From Polyangia bacterium (lineage in GTDB: Bacteria; Myxococcota_A; Polyangia; Polyangiales; JAUICN01), in contig JAUICN010000015.1 of NCBI GenBank assembly GCA_030427835.1, forward strand, positions 1 to 59,353: DNA of 59,353 nt. Direction: 5' to 3'. A program made the translations under genes and the position numbers. A model generated the notes under the pieces. The model did no database searches. It saw only the letters and a program-made list of their open reading frames with translations, and was not told where the DNA came from. Of this stretch, positions 28,575 through 36,561 are shown piece after piece. Numbering within the stretch: position 1 is the first letter of the stretch; every line of letters starts with the position of its first letter.

Positions 28575-28617
28575 ACTGCGTATTGGGCACATCACCGCCG
28601 TATCCCTCGCCCTATCC

Positions 28618-30807
28618 ATGGGGTGTGGCGGCCCAAACCACTGTCGGCAGCAAACCCCACAGGTAGCAACGGCCAGGGTAGAAACGGCCAGGGTAGAAAC
28701 GGCCAGGGTAGAAACACAAAGAACCCAAACAGACACTGAAAACCCATACAAACACAGGGCAACACCGTCCCCAATCGCCCTGTTGGAACCATGGCTTAGC
28801 CCCGGCCCCTGGGCACCGGCCTTTACCCAAACCGGCACCGCACTAAAAAACGCAGATCGCCAACCGTGGGCCACAGAGTGGGCCGACACGGCAACCTGTG
28901 CACGTTGCCACAGCGACATCGTCCGGGAATGGAACACCAGCGCACACGCCTGGTCCTCCTTTTCCAACCCCTGGTACCACGCGGTGGTCGACCAGTTTAG
29001 GAACGAAACCAGTTTCGAACGAAGCCGGTTCTGCGCGGGCTGCCACGACCCCATGCTACTCATCTCTGGGGGCATCGATCAACCGGTACGCCCCACCGAT
29101 CCCCTGGCCCACGCAGGCATCACGTGCCTCACCTGCCACGGCTCCACAAAACACACCACCCATGGAAACGGCAGCTACACACTGGACCCATCTCCCATCA
29201 CCATTCCCAAACCCGGTGACCCCACATCGCTCGCAGCCCACCGAAAACGCCTGGGTCCAGACCACCTGCGCGAACCCACGTTCTGCGGAAGCTGCCATCG
29301 GAGTTTCCTTTCCACCCGTGTGGAACACGGTCACTTCCAATCCGGAATCGACGATCTTGGTGGCTGGCAGGCTTCCCAATTCGCCACAACACCCATCGAT
29401 GATCTACAACCGGCCGACCCGAAAACATGCACGTCCTGCCACATGCCAGAGGCCTCCTCCAACAATGAGAATCAAAGGCCTAGCCTCTACCGTTCCCATC
29501 GATTCCTGGGCGCCCACACCGGCCTGCACCGGTTTACCCAGACCGATGAACATTGGAACAACCTAGTCGAACAACTACGGAAAAACATCGCCGTGCACCT
29601 GTTGTGGTGGAACGAACAAAACCAACCCACCACAGCCCTAACCAAGAATGCCTCAGGCACATGGTACCTGGACGTGGTCATTTCCAACAACGGCGTCGGT
29701 CACCACTTTCCGGGGGGCACCCGAGATACCCAGGACACCCAACTGCAGGTCAAGCTGCTGGACGACCACGGGCACACACTCACCCGTTCCACCCACGGGC
29801 TCAACAGCCACAACCTCCGCTCTATCCAGCTTCAATCCGATGGCACGCCCCAATGGACACACGCGGTGCACACCTTTGCATCATCTGCACAGGACCACAC
29901 CATCCCCGCAGGGCACGCACGCATCGCACGTTACGCAGTAGACCTGAACTCACTGACAAAGCACCCCACCCAAGTCTCAGTACAGCTCCTGCACCGGCGG
30001 CACAACACTGCCCTGGAACAGTTCGCGTGCAGTTTCCAAAAACAGAAGCCCGCATTTCGAAACAATGCGCACATCCAAAAAGGGTTCGATGTCAACAGCT
30101 GCCAGCCGCTACCATCCACACCTCTGGTAGATCGCACCCACCGCGTAGCGCTACCCAACCCCAGTCTTCGACAACGTTTTCTCCATGCGCGCGCCCTGCT
30201 TGAAAGCACCACCGATCATTGGTCCCAGGCAGACACGCTGCTGAAGGGAGTGACCTGCAGCACACAGGATCTGGACTGCGCAAACCTCACCCTACTCCGG
30301 GCAAGGCTCTGGGCCCAACGGGGAAAACCAGAAGAAGCCGAAAGAGTACTAAACAGCCTTCCACAGATCTGGACCCATCACGCCTCAGTACGGGCCACCC
30401 GCGCCATGGCCTGGCAACGGGTGTGGAACTGGGAAAACTCTGCCTCCGCCTTGCAAACCGCGTCCCGACAATCCAACCACCCCACACTGCAAGAATCGCT
30501 CGGCCTTGCCCTATTCAACTCAAACCAGATGGAAGCCGCCGTCACCCATACCTGGACTGCCCTTGGAAGTACGCCCCACGCCCAACCCCTCTGGCGCATC
30601 CAAGCCCTCACCCACCAAAGGCAACAACCCAACAACCACACGCTCATCCGTCAACTCTGGACCGCCCACGCCCTCACCACCCCCAACCCCCAAGCCCACG
30701 GCATCCGAGACCACTGCCAAACCAAAATCCCTGGGTGCTTCAACCAGTCCCAACGCATCCCTGTGTACCCGATGCAACCCCTTCGAATGGAAAGCCCTCA
30801 CCACTGA
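28618..30807 (+). CDS. Five-heme cytochrome c with C-terminal helical-repeat region
   Basis: 729 aa from the ATG at 28618. Five CxxCH heme motifs occur within about 80-290: CARCH, CAGCH, CLTCH, CGSCH and CTSCH, resembling multiheme cytochrome c554-like proteins. The rest contains a beta-rich region (DVVISNNGVGHHFPGG) and a TPR-like C-terminus. A better start may be CTG at 28576, just after the DUF2330 stop and preceded by AGGG: it adds RIGHITAVSLALSMGC, which makes a lipoprotein signal that the ATG start lacks. Heme attachment requires export, so the upstream start is favoured but not proven. Likely co-transcribed with the DUF2330 gene. Confidence 0.85.
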   Translation: MGCGGPNHCRQQTPQVATARVETARVETARVETQRTQTDTENPYKHRATPSPIALLEPWLSPGPWAPAFTQTGTALKNADRQPWATEWADTATCARCHSDIVREWNTSAHAWSSFSNPWYHAVVDQFRNETSFERSRFCAGCHDPMLLISGGIDQPVRPTDPLAHAGITCLTCHGSTKHTTHGNGSYTLDPSPITIPKPGDPTSLAAHRKRLGPDHLREPTFCGSCHRSFLSTRVEHGHFQSGIDDLGGWQASQFATTPIDDLQPADPKTCTSCHMPEASSNNENQRPSLYRSHRFLGAHTGLHRFTQTDEHWNNLVEQLRKNIAVHLLWWNEQNQPTTALTKNASGTWYLDVVISNNGVGHHFPGGTRDTQDTQLQVKLLDDHGHTLTRSTHGLNSHNLRSIQLQSDGTPQWTHAVHTFASSAQDHTIPAGHARIARYAVDLNSLTKHPTQVSVQLLHRRHNTALEQFACSFQKQKPAFRNNAHIQKGFDVNSCQPLPSTPLVDRTHRVALPNPSLRQRFLHARALLESTTDHWSQADTLLKGVTCSTQDLDCANLTLLRARLWAQRGKPEEAERVLNSLPQIWTHHASVRATRAMAWQRVWNWENSASALQTASRQSNHPTLQESLGLALFNSNQMEAAVTHTWTALGSTPHAQPLWRIQALTHQRQQPNNHTLIRQLWTAHALTTPNPQAHGIRDHCQTKIPGCFNQSQRIPVYPMQPLRMESPHH
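28662..28717. repeat. 15-bp tandem repeat (three to four units) near the cytochrome N-terminus
   Basis: Unit GGTAGAAACGGCCAG repeated, with a diverged first unit (GGTAGCAACGGCCAG). It encodes ARVET in the stalk between the predicted lipid anchor and the heme domain. Confidence 0.9.
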
Positions 30808-30891
30808 ACGACGCTCTTCCACGCAAAACAAACCGCCCCAAAAAAAGCACCCAGGTTGCTTCAATCAATCCCAACACACCCCGTCTACCCG
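30728..30891. repeat. Imperfect direct repeat of about 42 bp at the 3' end of the cytochrome gene
   Basis: The stretch at 30728-30770 (encoding PGCFNQSQRIPVYP) recurs at about 30849-30891 after the stop codon, where the same frame-independent peptide PGCFNQSQ can be read. The copies share GCTTCAA, TCCCAAC and TACCCG blocks with scattered differences, so it is an old partial duplication. Confidence 0.65.
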
Positions 30892-30978
30892 TTTCTCCCC
30901 GGTCCCAAAACACCCCACCACTGACCCAAATTGAAAATGGCACGCAACTGAGGGCGGCTCTGTCCGATAAAGGAGCAA

Positions 30979-31857
30979 ATGACCATGCCCAGACAGGTAC
31001 TCGCCGGGACCACCTACATGATAAGTCGTCGTTGCACTGATCGACGATTTTACCTACGCCCAAGCCCCTGGCTCAACGCCGTCGCCCTATTTTTGTTGGC
31101 CGTATTTGCGAAAGCGTTTGGCATGGAAGTCCATGGGTTCACTATGATGTGCAACCACTACCATCTCATGCTTACCGACCCCTATGGTCGATTGCCCAAG
31201 TTCATGGAACGCTTCAACCGACAACTCGCCCTAGCTGTCAAATTCTACCACGGAGTGCGAGGAACAGTCTTTGACCCGAGCGTTTCCTATCACGCCATGC
31301 CGCTCCCTACTGCAGAGGCCGTGCTGGACAAGCTCAGCTACATGACCCTCAACCCGGTCACCGCTGGGCTTGTACCTCATCACAAGCAATGGAATGGACT
31401 CCTCACAACACCCGAGCAGTTGGGAACCGTACTGGCCGAAGGCATACGGGTCCCCACTTTCTTCAGAAAGGTCAGATGGCTCGTACCGGCACGATTCGTA
31501 CTCACAATGCCACCTGCACTTCGGGATCAGAACCGAGACGAAGTCGTAACCACACTACAACGGCTCATAGAGCAACGTCGTCGTCAAATACGAGGACCTT
31601 TTCAGGGAATGGAACGCGTTCGACAGATTCCCATAAACTCCCATCCCACCACACAGTCTTCAGCCACGCCCAAAAGGAACCCAACATTTTCTGCCAAAAG
31701 CTCGCGAATCTACCGCGAAGCCCAAGCATCTCTTCGACGCTTCCGCCAAGCATATCGGGCAGCTCTGCTGCTGTTTCGAGAGGGTCACTTCGCCACTCCG
31801 TTTCCAGAAGGAACCTGGTGGATGGTCCACTATGGCGGCGCATCCCCAGCAACCTGA
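30979..31857 (+). CDS. RAYT/TnpA_REP-like HUH transposase-family protein
   Basis: 292 aa. The ribosome site AAGGAG lies directly upstream; ATGs at 30979 and 30985 are both possible. Family features are the N-terminal YMISRRCTDRRFYL, the HUH-type MMCNHYHLMLTD and NPVTAGLV. The usual GHVFQ-type motif reads GTVFDPS, and the C-terminal 100 aa are Arg/Ser-rich and unconserved. RAYT proteins are single-copy relatives of IS200/IS605 transposases that act on REP palindromes. No clear REP cluster was found here. Catalytic Tyr was not placed with confidence. Confidence 0.8.
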   Translation: MTMPRQVLAGTTYMISRRCTDRRFYLRPSPWLNAVALFLLAVFAKAFGMEVHGFTMMCNHYHLMLTDPYGRLPKFMERFNRQLALAVKFYHGVRGTVFDPSVSYHAMPLPTAEAVLDKLSYMTLNPVTAGLVPHHKQWNGLLTTPEQLGTVLAEGIRVPTFFRKVRWLVPARFVLTMPPALRDQNRDEVVTTLQRLIEQRRRQIRGPFQGMERVRQIPINSHPTTQSSATPKRNPTFSAKSSRIYREAQASLRRFRQAYRAALLLFREGHFATPFPEGTWWMVHYGGASPAT

Positions 31858-32158
31858 AACACCAACCATCTCTTTCCTTGTATTGGATCCCGTTCCAAGG
31901 AGCACCGATCCGTCTTCTGGCCCCAAACACGAAGAACATTCCTGCAATATCTCAAGCAACACGTGTAAGCTCCGGAGCTTCAGCTGAAAAAGGGTCCATC
32001 CGCAAGCACTCGATAGGTCTCAAACCGCTTCTAACCGTATCCAGATCTCCCTCACCACCCGATCAACCTGGGTGCAAAACAAGCAGTGTACAGTACACGT
32101 CTACCTGCTACGACCGATTAGATTGGAAGTCCGCCAACGCTGAAGTACGCTCCGTGAA
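31858..32158. other. 301-base intergenic region with three palindromes, upstream of prmA
   Basis: No gene was found. It holds ACACGTGT (31959-31966) directly followed by AAGCTCCGGAGCTT (31967-31980), and GTGTACAGTACAC (32086-32098), which is 60 bases before the prmA start and could be an operator. The region is less regular in codon bias than its flanks and may include 3' debris of the RAYT locus. Confidence 0.5.
32086..32098. promoter_or_regulatory. 13-bp palindrome upstream of prmA
   Basis: GTGTAC-A-GTACAC, a perfect dyad, 60 bases before the GTG start of prmA. Position and symmetry suit a dimeric repressor site, but no regulator is known. Confidence 0.35.
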
Positions 32159-33049
32159 GTGACTGCACCCGATTCAGCTTTCCCTCGCTACACCTATTTG
32201 CATGTGGATGTGCCTGCAAATGTTGAAGACGAGGTGTCTTTTCAACTTTGGGAGCTTGGGGCCAACGGGGTAGAAACTCGAGACCAGGCCACCCTCTCAC
32301 AACCCACACCAGAAGTCGGTAACAGCACCCACATCACACTCATTGGTCACTTTGACAACGACAACGTTGCCAAGGCCGCCAGCACTGCCCTGAAACCCTA
32401 CCCCACATGCATACAACACGTGGTAGGAGACGGGTGGCAGCACGAGTGGAAGCGTTTTTTTCACACCGCACGCATCGGGCGAAACATTGTCGTTCGCCCC
32501 CCCTGGGAGCCAGACGTAGCCACCTCAGATGAAATCCACATCGTCATCGATCCCGGAATGGCATTTGGCACCGGCACCCATGAAACCACCCAACTCGTCT
32601 TGCAGGATCTCGAAGCTCGGGTCCATTTCAGTGACCCGGACCGGGTGCAAACCGTATTGGACGTGGGTTGTGGCAGTGGGATTCTGGCCATCGCTGCACT
32701 CAAGTTAGGAGCACGCAAGGCCCGCTGCATCGACATCGATCCCCTTGCCGTGACCGCAAGTCACGAAAATGCACAACGCAATGGTGTGGGCACGCGCCTG
32801 AAGGCTTCCACCACGCCCTGTTCACGTTTGCGCACTGAATATCCTGTGGTGTTAGCAAACATTGAATCCAGAATACTGCTACCCATGCAGGACACCCTGA
32901 TGCAACGACTCGCCAAAGGAGGCACTCTCATCCTCAGCGGCATCCTCAAGGAAGAAGCACGGGACGTGCACGACAACTACGCCGCCAAACTCGGCCCCGG
33001 CCTCATTCGCACCATGGGCAACTGGGTAAGTATCACCTACCAACGGTAA
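32159..33049 (+). CDS. prmA: Ribosomal protein L11 methyltransferase PrmA
   Basis: 296 aa from a GTG start. PrmA methylates Lys and the N-terminus of ribosomal protein L11 using SAM. The class I SAM site is VLDVGCGSGILAIAALKLGA, preceded by the family motif DPGMAFGTGTHETT; ANIESRIL stands where the family has ANIL. The N-terminal substrate-recognition domain is present. It is followed after 6 bases by rsmE, a common pairing, so they form an operon. Confidence 0.95.
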   Translation: MTAPDSAFPRYTYLHVDVPANVEDEVSFQLWELGANGVETRDQATLSQPTPEVGNSTHITLIGHFDNDNVAKAASTALKPYPTCIQHVVGDGWQHEWKRFFHTARIGRNIVVRPPWEPDVATSDEIHIVIDPGMAFGTGTHETTQLVLQDLEARVHFSDPDRVQTVLDVGCGSGILAIAALKLGARKARCIDIDPLAVTASHENAQRNGVGTRLKASTTPCSRLRTEYPVVLANIESRILLPMQDTLMQRLAKGGTLILSGILKEEARDVHDNYAAKLGPGLIRTMGNWVSITYQR

Positions 33050-33055
33050 CCTAAC

Positions 33056-33805
33056 ATGCACAGGCTTCTCGTACGCAACCTCCCTATCCAAGGCGAATCG
33101 GTCACACTTGATCCAACCGTTGCGAAGCACGCACGGGTGTTGCGCCTTGAGCCAGGCGATCAGGTATTGCTGTTCGACGGCGCAGGGTCGGAATGCCCCG
33201 CCCAGGTGGAATCCGTATCTGAAACTGAAATCACCTGCCGAGTCACAGAAGCCACCCGGCGGTTCACGACTGCAACAGTTCCGCTCCATCTGGTGCAAGC
33301 CATCCCCAAGGGCACGAAAACCGATAGCATCGTTCGCATGGTGACAGAGCTTGGCATCCATGGCGTACATCTAGTCGAGACCGAACGGGTGGTAGCCCGC
33401 TGGGAGCCAAAAAAAGTACAGGCAAAACTGGAACGCCTTCAACGTATTGCCGAAGAGGCAGTACGACAATCCGGTCGTCTACACATTCCCCAAGTGCATC
33501 ACCGCCCGAACCTTCAACATCTAGTACAGGCTGTTCCCACAGAGGCCACCAAAATTGCTTTCTGGGAGGAACACGGCCCCACCCTGCAGCCCCTCGAACA
33601 GGCCGCCAGCGCGCCCACGGAACACGGTATCTGGATCCTGGTCGGCGCCGAAGGCGGTATCTCCGCAAACGAAATCAAACAACTACGTACCAACGGATGG
33701 ATCACCTGTGGTCTCGGCGCCACTATTCTCCGAGTAGAAACTGCGGCTCCCGTTGCCGTCGCCCTCACCCTCGATCGCATGAACCAACTCACTTCCCGTC
33801 GCTAG
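33056..33805 (+). CDS. rsmE: 16S rRNA (uracil-1498-N3) methyltransferase RsmE
   Basis: 249 aa, usual length. N-terminal PUA-like domain (HARVLRLEPGDQVLLFDG) and C-terminal SPOUT knot with the SAM-binding LVGAEGGISANEI and LGATILRVETAAPVAVAL. Methylates U1498 of 16S rRNA. Its stop overlaps by 4 bases the end of the convergent small membrane protein gene. Confidence 0.95.
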   Translation: MHRLLVRNLPIQGESVTLDPTVAKHARVLRLEPGDQVLLFDGAGSECPAQVESVSETEITCRVTEATRRFTTATVPLHLVQAIPKGTKTDSIVRMVTELGIHGVHLVETERVVARWEPKKVQAKLERLQRIAEEAVRQSGRLHIPQVHHRPNLQHLVQAVPTEATKIAFWEEHGPTLQPLEQAASAPTEHGIWILVGAEGGISANEIKQLRTNGWITCGLGATILRVETAAPVAVALTLDRMNQLTSRR

Positions 33806-34035
33806 ATCCGTCGCAATAGAGTGTAGGCCAATCCAAAACCACACCAAAGAAGGGCCGCCATACGATGCCCTGTCTTCCAAAGCAATACAGGTACCATGGG
33901 TGGCAGCAACGCCCACGCCCGACCAGGAATGCCAGAACGAAACAGCAACCAAAACAACATCAGGAGGTGAGCAAACATCCAGGTGCCGCCCAACGCACTC
34001 CACAGCACAAGTTGCTCCCAACCGCCCAGGTTCAT
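33802..34035 (-). CDS. Small membrane protein (77 aa) downstream of the NtrC-like regulator
   Basis: ATG at 34035, immediately after the TGA of the upstream gene (34039-34041); a GTG at 34038 would add one residue. Two hydrophobic helices (LVLWSALGGTWMFAHLLMLFWLLF and LLPPMVPVLLW) plus a third shorter one. No homolog recognised. Tight spacing to the regulator suggests co-translation and perhaps a functional link at the membrane. Confidence 0.55.
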   Translation of the reverse strand: MNLGGWEQLVLWSALGGTWMFAHLLMLFWLLFRSGIPGRAWALLPPMVPVLLWKTGHRMAALLWCGFGLAYTLLRRI

Positions 34036-34038
34036 CAC

Positions 34039-36558
34039 TCAGGCCTCAACCACAGAATCTTGAATCCCAAACCGCTTGAGTTTGTCGTGAAAAGTGGATC
34101 TCTTGAGCCCCAGCGCCCGAGCCGCTTGACTCTTGTTACCACCATTCTGTTCCAGGGCCCGTTCTAGGATACGACGCTCCAAGTCGTCATACGACGCCCC
34201 CACCTCCGGTGCGTCTCCCCGAATTTGAATATTGTCCAGGGTCACCCGGTCCCCTGAGCAATAGGGAAGATGGCTTTGCAGCCAAGCGCGAATCCCATCA
34301 AGGCCACCGGGCCAGTTCATTTGCTTTAGTTTTTCAAGCGCGGCTTGCGTAAAACCCATCGGTGCACGACCCAATCGTCGACGAGCGCACTCCAACTCCT
34401 GCAACAACATGGACTCCAAATCCCTCGGGCGGCATGCGAGATCGGGTACCACAACAAGCGTAGACGCCAACCGTTCCCGTAGTGGGTCCTCCATCCATGC
34501 TGTGGGAAGCCCACCTGGAGAAGACACCCAAACCAAACGAACATCCACGGTGCGAGATCCCGTCGGTCCAGTAACACGCCGAGACACCATCAACTCGATC
34601 AACCGCGGGTGCAGTTCCCTAGGGATGGAAGCACTGTTCAGAAGAACCAACGTTCCGCCCTCCGCATCCACCACCCGCCCAGGTCGAGACCCGTCACCTA
34701 AAAGCCATGCTTCCAGCCCTGAGTCACCAGATTCCTCCGTTCCATCATTGAAAGCAGCACAATCCACAAATACAAGCGGGCCACTCGCCCCCCCATGCTG
34801 GTGCAACCGGTAGCACCACCGTCGAGCCTCCAGGAAAGACTCCATTTCAAGCCAGATGGGAACACCAGATTCACCTAACTTTAACACCTTGTCCAAAGCC
34901 ACCCGACTCCCGTCGTCGTAGGCCGTGGGTTCCACACGAATATCCGCCCACGCCCCATCGTCCTGAATATCCCTATTCTGTAGATGGGCCTCCACGGATT
35001 GCTGGGACAGCAAATCCAGCTCATCCCGCAAACCGTCCCGTTCACGGTGCAAACGGCTAATCTCGCTTGTGAGCCTGAGAGCTCGCTGGTGTGCAAACAC
35101 ACGCACCCCAAGGCCGTGCGCCAAACCGCGCAGAGCCTCCACCTCGTCATGTCGAAGGGGGCTCCGCCGTCGGCCCCGCGGCACCACCAACGCCCCTTCC
35201 AACTCCCCTTGCACCCACAACGGTAGAATACATTGGGCATTCCATTCCTGCATCCACGCCCAAAGGTCCCGAAGCCCAGGTTCACGAACATGCCGGCGTT
35301 CCACTTCCGAACGCAACACCACCTGCAAGGATTCCTTTTCTAGGAAAGACAAGGGAGTACGGCCCATCCACGCCTGGTCACCGTCCACTACGCGGTGGTC
35401 CACGATTTCAGTAACCACTTTGCCCGTACCCTGAATCCTGAAAAGCGCGGGCGGGTCTACGCACAACAGAAGTGGCTGCGCATCCGCCTCACGAGCCGCC
35501 TTTCGAAACGCCACCAACGCCCGCTCCGCAAGATCTTCCAGCGTCACAGCCTGGTGCGTACCCTGCCAGACCTGATGCACCGCGTTCAGCAAACGTACCC
35601 GCCAGGGTGCAAACCAACGAACGAAAAGAGAAAACACCAACGACTGTACCCACCAGGCCGCCACAAGAAGACCGACACACCACAGCCAAAGCACCTCAAG
35701 CTTGTCACCCCCCCAGAGTCGACCAGCCAAAAGACTTACCACCGCAAACGACACACCCCATGAAGCAGCTCGTGAAAGCTGGCGACCGTCATTGAGGCGA
35801 GCACCCGACTCAAGCCCCATGACGTGGCCAACCACCAAGCTAAGTCCGCCCCACACAGAAAGCCATGGCTTCACTTCCCCGAGAAACAACATCGGAGCGG
35901 TAGAGGTCGACAACAGGGCAGACGTCAAGAGTGCCACCACCGCAAGAGCCAGACCGACAAACACCCAGGCATCGCGAACCCGTGGTTCGCTCTTTGCTGT
36001 ACGGCGCAGATCCCAACCACGAATCCCCAACGCCAGAACGCAACTCGCCACAAACCCAGCATGCGCGGCACTCGACCACACCATGGGAACCAACGTAGGG
36101 ACCCCAAAGAGCATCAACAACGGGCCCTCGGCCAACACTGCCGCCAACGTCAACAAACACAGCGCCAGCACCGCTGCCACACGCAGGTAGAGCACGTTCG
36201 CAAAAGCGGACAACCCTGGGCGGTCCAAGCCAAGGTCCAATACAAACACCGCACCCAAACCCACCGCGACACGCTCGAACCAATGCACGACTAGCAAACC
36301 CTCGGGCAATACCCCCAGGGCGCTCCAAATCGCGCACACAATGGTGATGCCAATCGTACGACGGGCCCCTCGAACATCCACCGATCTCAGCGACAGCCAC
36401 CAGGGCACCAACCCAACCCCTAGGCCTATCCCCCAACGAACCCACCGAGCGCTGTCATTCCAGAGCGAATGGACCGCCAGATCCACGGAACCCAGTGTCA
36501 GCCCCTGGGCAAGCGCGTAACACACCACCATAGGGGCAAAAAGGATTCCCCATCGCAC
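34039..36558 (-). CDS. Integral-membrane NtrC-like regulator with a degenerate AAA+ domain
   Basis: 839 aa. Residues 1-320 hold about ten membrane helices. A GAF-like region follows at about 335-490, then a coiled coil (LTSEISRLHRERDGLRDELDLL). Residues 560-760 align with the sigma54-activator AAA+ domain, but Walker A reads GESGVPIWLE where family members have GESGTGKE. The GAFTGA loop is gone, and Walker B reads GGTLVLLNSA instead of GGTLFLDEI. The C-terminus is an intact Fis-type HTH (LERRILERALEQNGGNKSQA, ALGLKRSTFHDKLKRFGI). It probably binds DNA from the membrane without ATPase-driven sigma54 activation. Lies 3 bases after pcnB. Confidence 0.85.
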   Translation of the reverse strand: MRWGILFAPMVVCYALAQGLTLGSVDLAVHSLWNDSARWVRWGIGLGVGLVPWWLSLRSVDVRGARRTIGITIVCAIWSALGVLPEGLLVVHWFERVAVGLGAVFVLDLGLDRPGLSAFANVLYLRVAAVLALCLLTLAAVLAEGPLLMLFGVPTLVPMVWSSAAHAGFVASCVLALGIRGWDLRRTAKSEPRVRDAWVFVGLALAVVALLTSALLSTSTAPMLFLGEVKPWLSVWGGLSLVVGHVMGLESGARLNDGRQLSRAASWGVSFAVVSLLAGRLWGGDKLEVLWLWCVGLLVAAWWVQSLVFSLFVRWFAPWRVRLLNAVHQVWQGTHQAVTLEDLAERALVAFRKAAREADAQPLLLCVDPPALFRIQGTGKVVTEIVDHRVVDGDQAWMGRTPLSFLEKESLQVVLRSEVERRHVREPGLRDLWAWMQEWNAQCILPLWVQGELEGALVVPRGRRRSPLRHDEVEALRGLAHGLGVRVFAHQRALRLTSEISRLHRERDGLRDELDLLSQQSVEAHLQNRDIQDDGAWADIRVEPTAYDDGSRVALDKVLKLGESGVPIWLEMESFLEARRWCYRLHQHGGASGPLVFVDCAAFNDGTEESGDSGLEAWLLGDGSRPGRVVDAEGGTLVLLNSASIPRELHPRLIELMVSRRVTGPTGSRTVDVRLVWVSSPGGLPTAWMEDPLRERLASTLVVVPDLACRPRDLESMLLQELECARRRLGRAPMGFTQAALEKLKQMNWPGGLDGIRAWLQSHLPYCSGDRVTLDNIQIRGDAPEVGASYDDLERRILERALEQNGGNKSQAARALGLKRSTFHDKLKRFGIQDSVVEA

Positions 36559-36561
36559 CGT

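Noticed and set aside
31389-32162. 257-aa plus-strand frame across the RAYT 3' end
   Set aside because: Shadow of the RAYT frame running into intergenic DNA; no start signal or domain.
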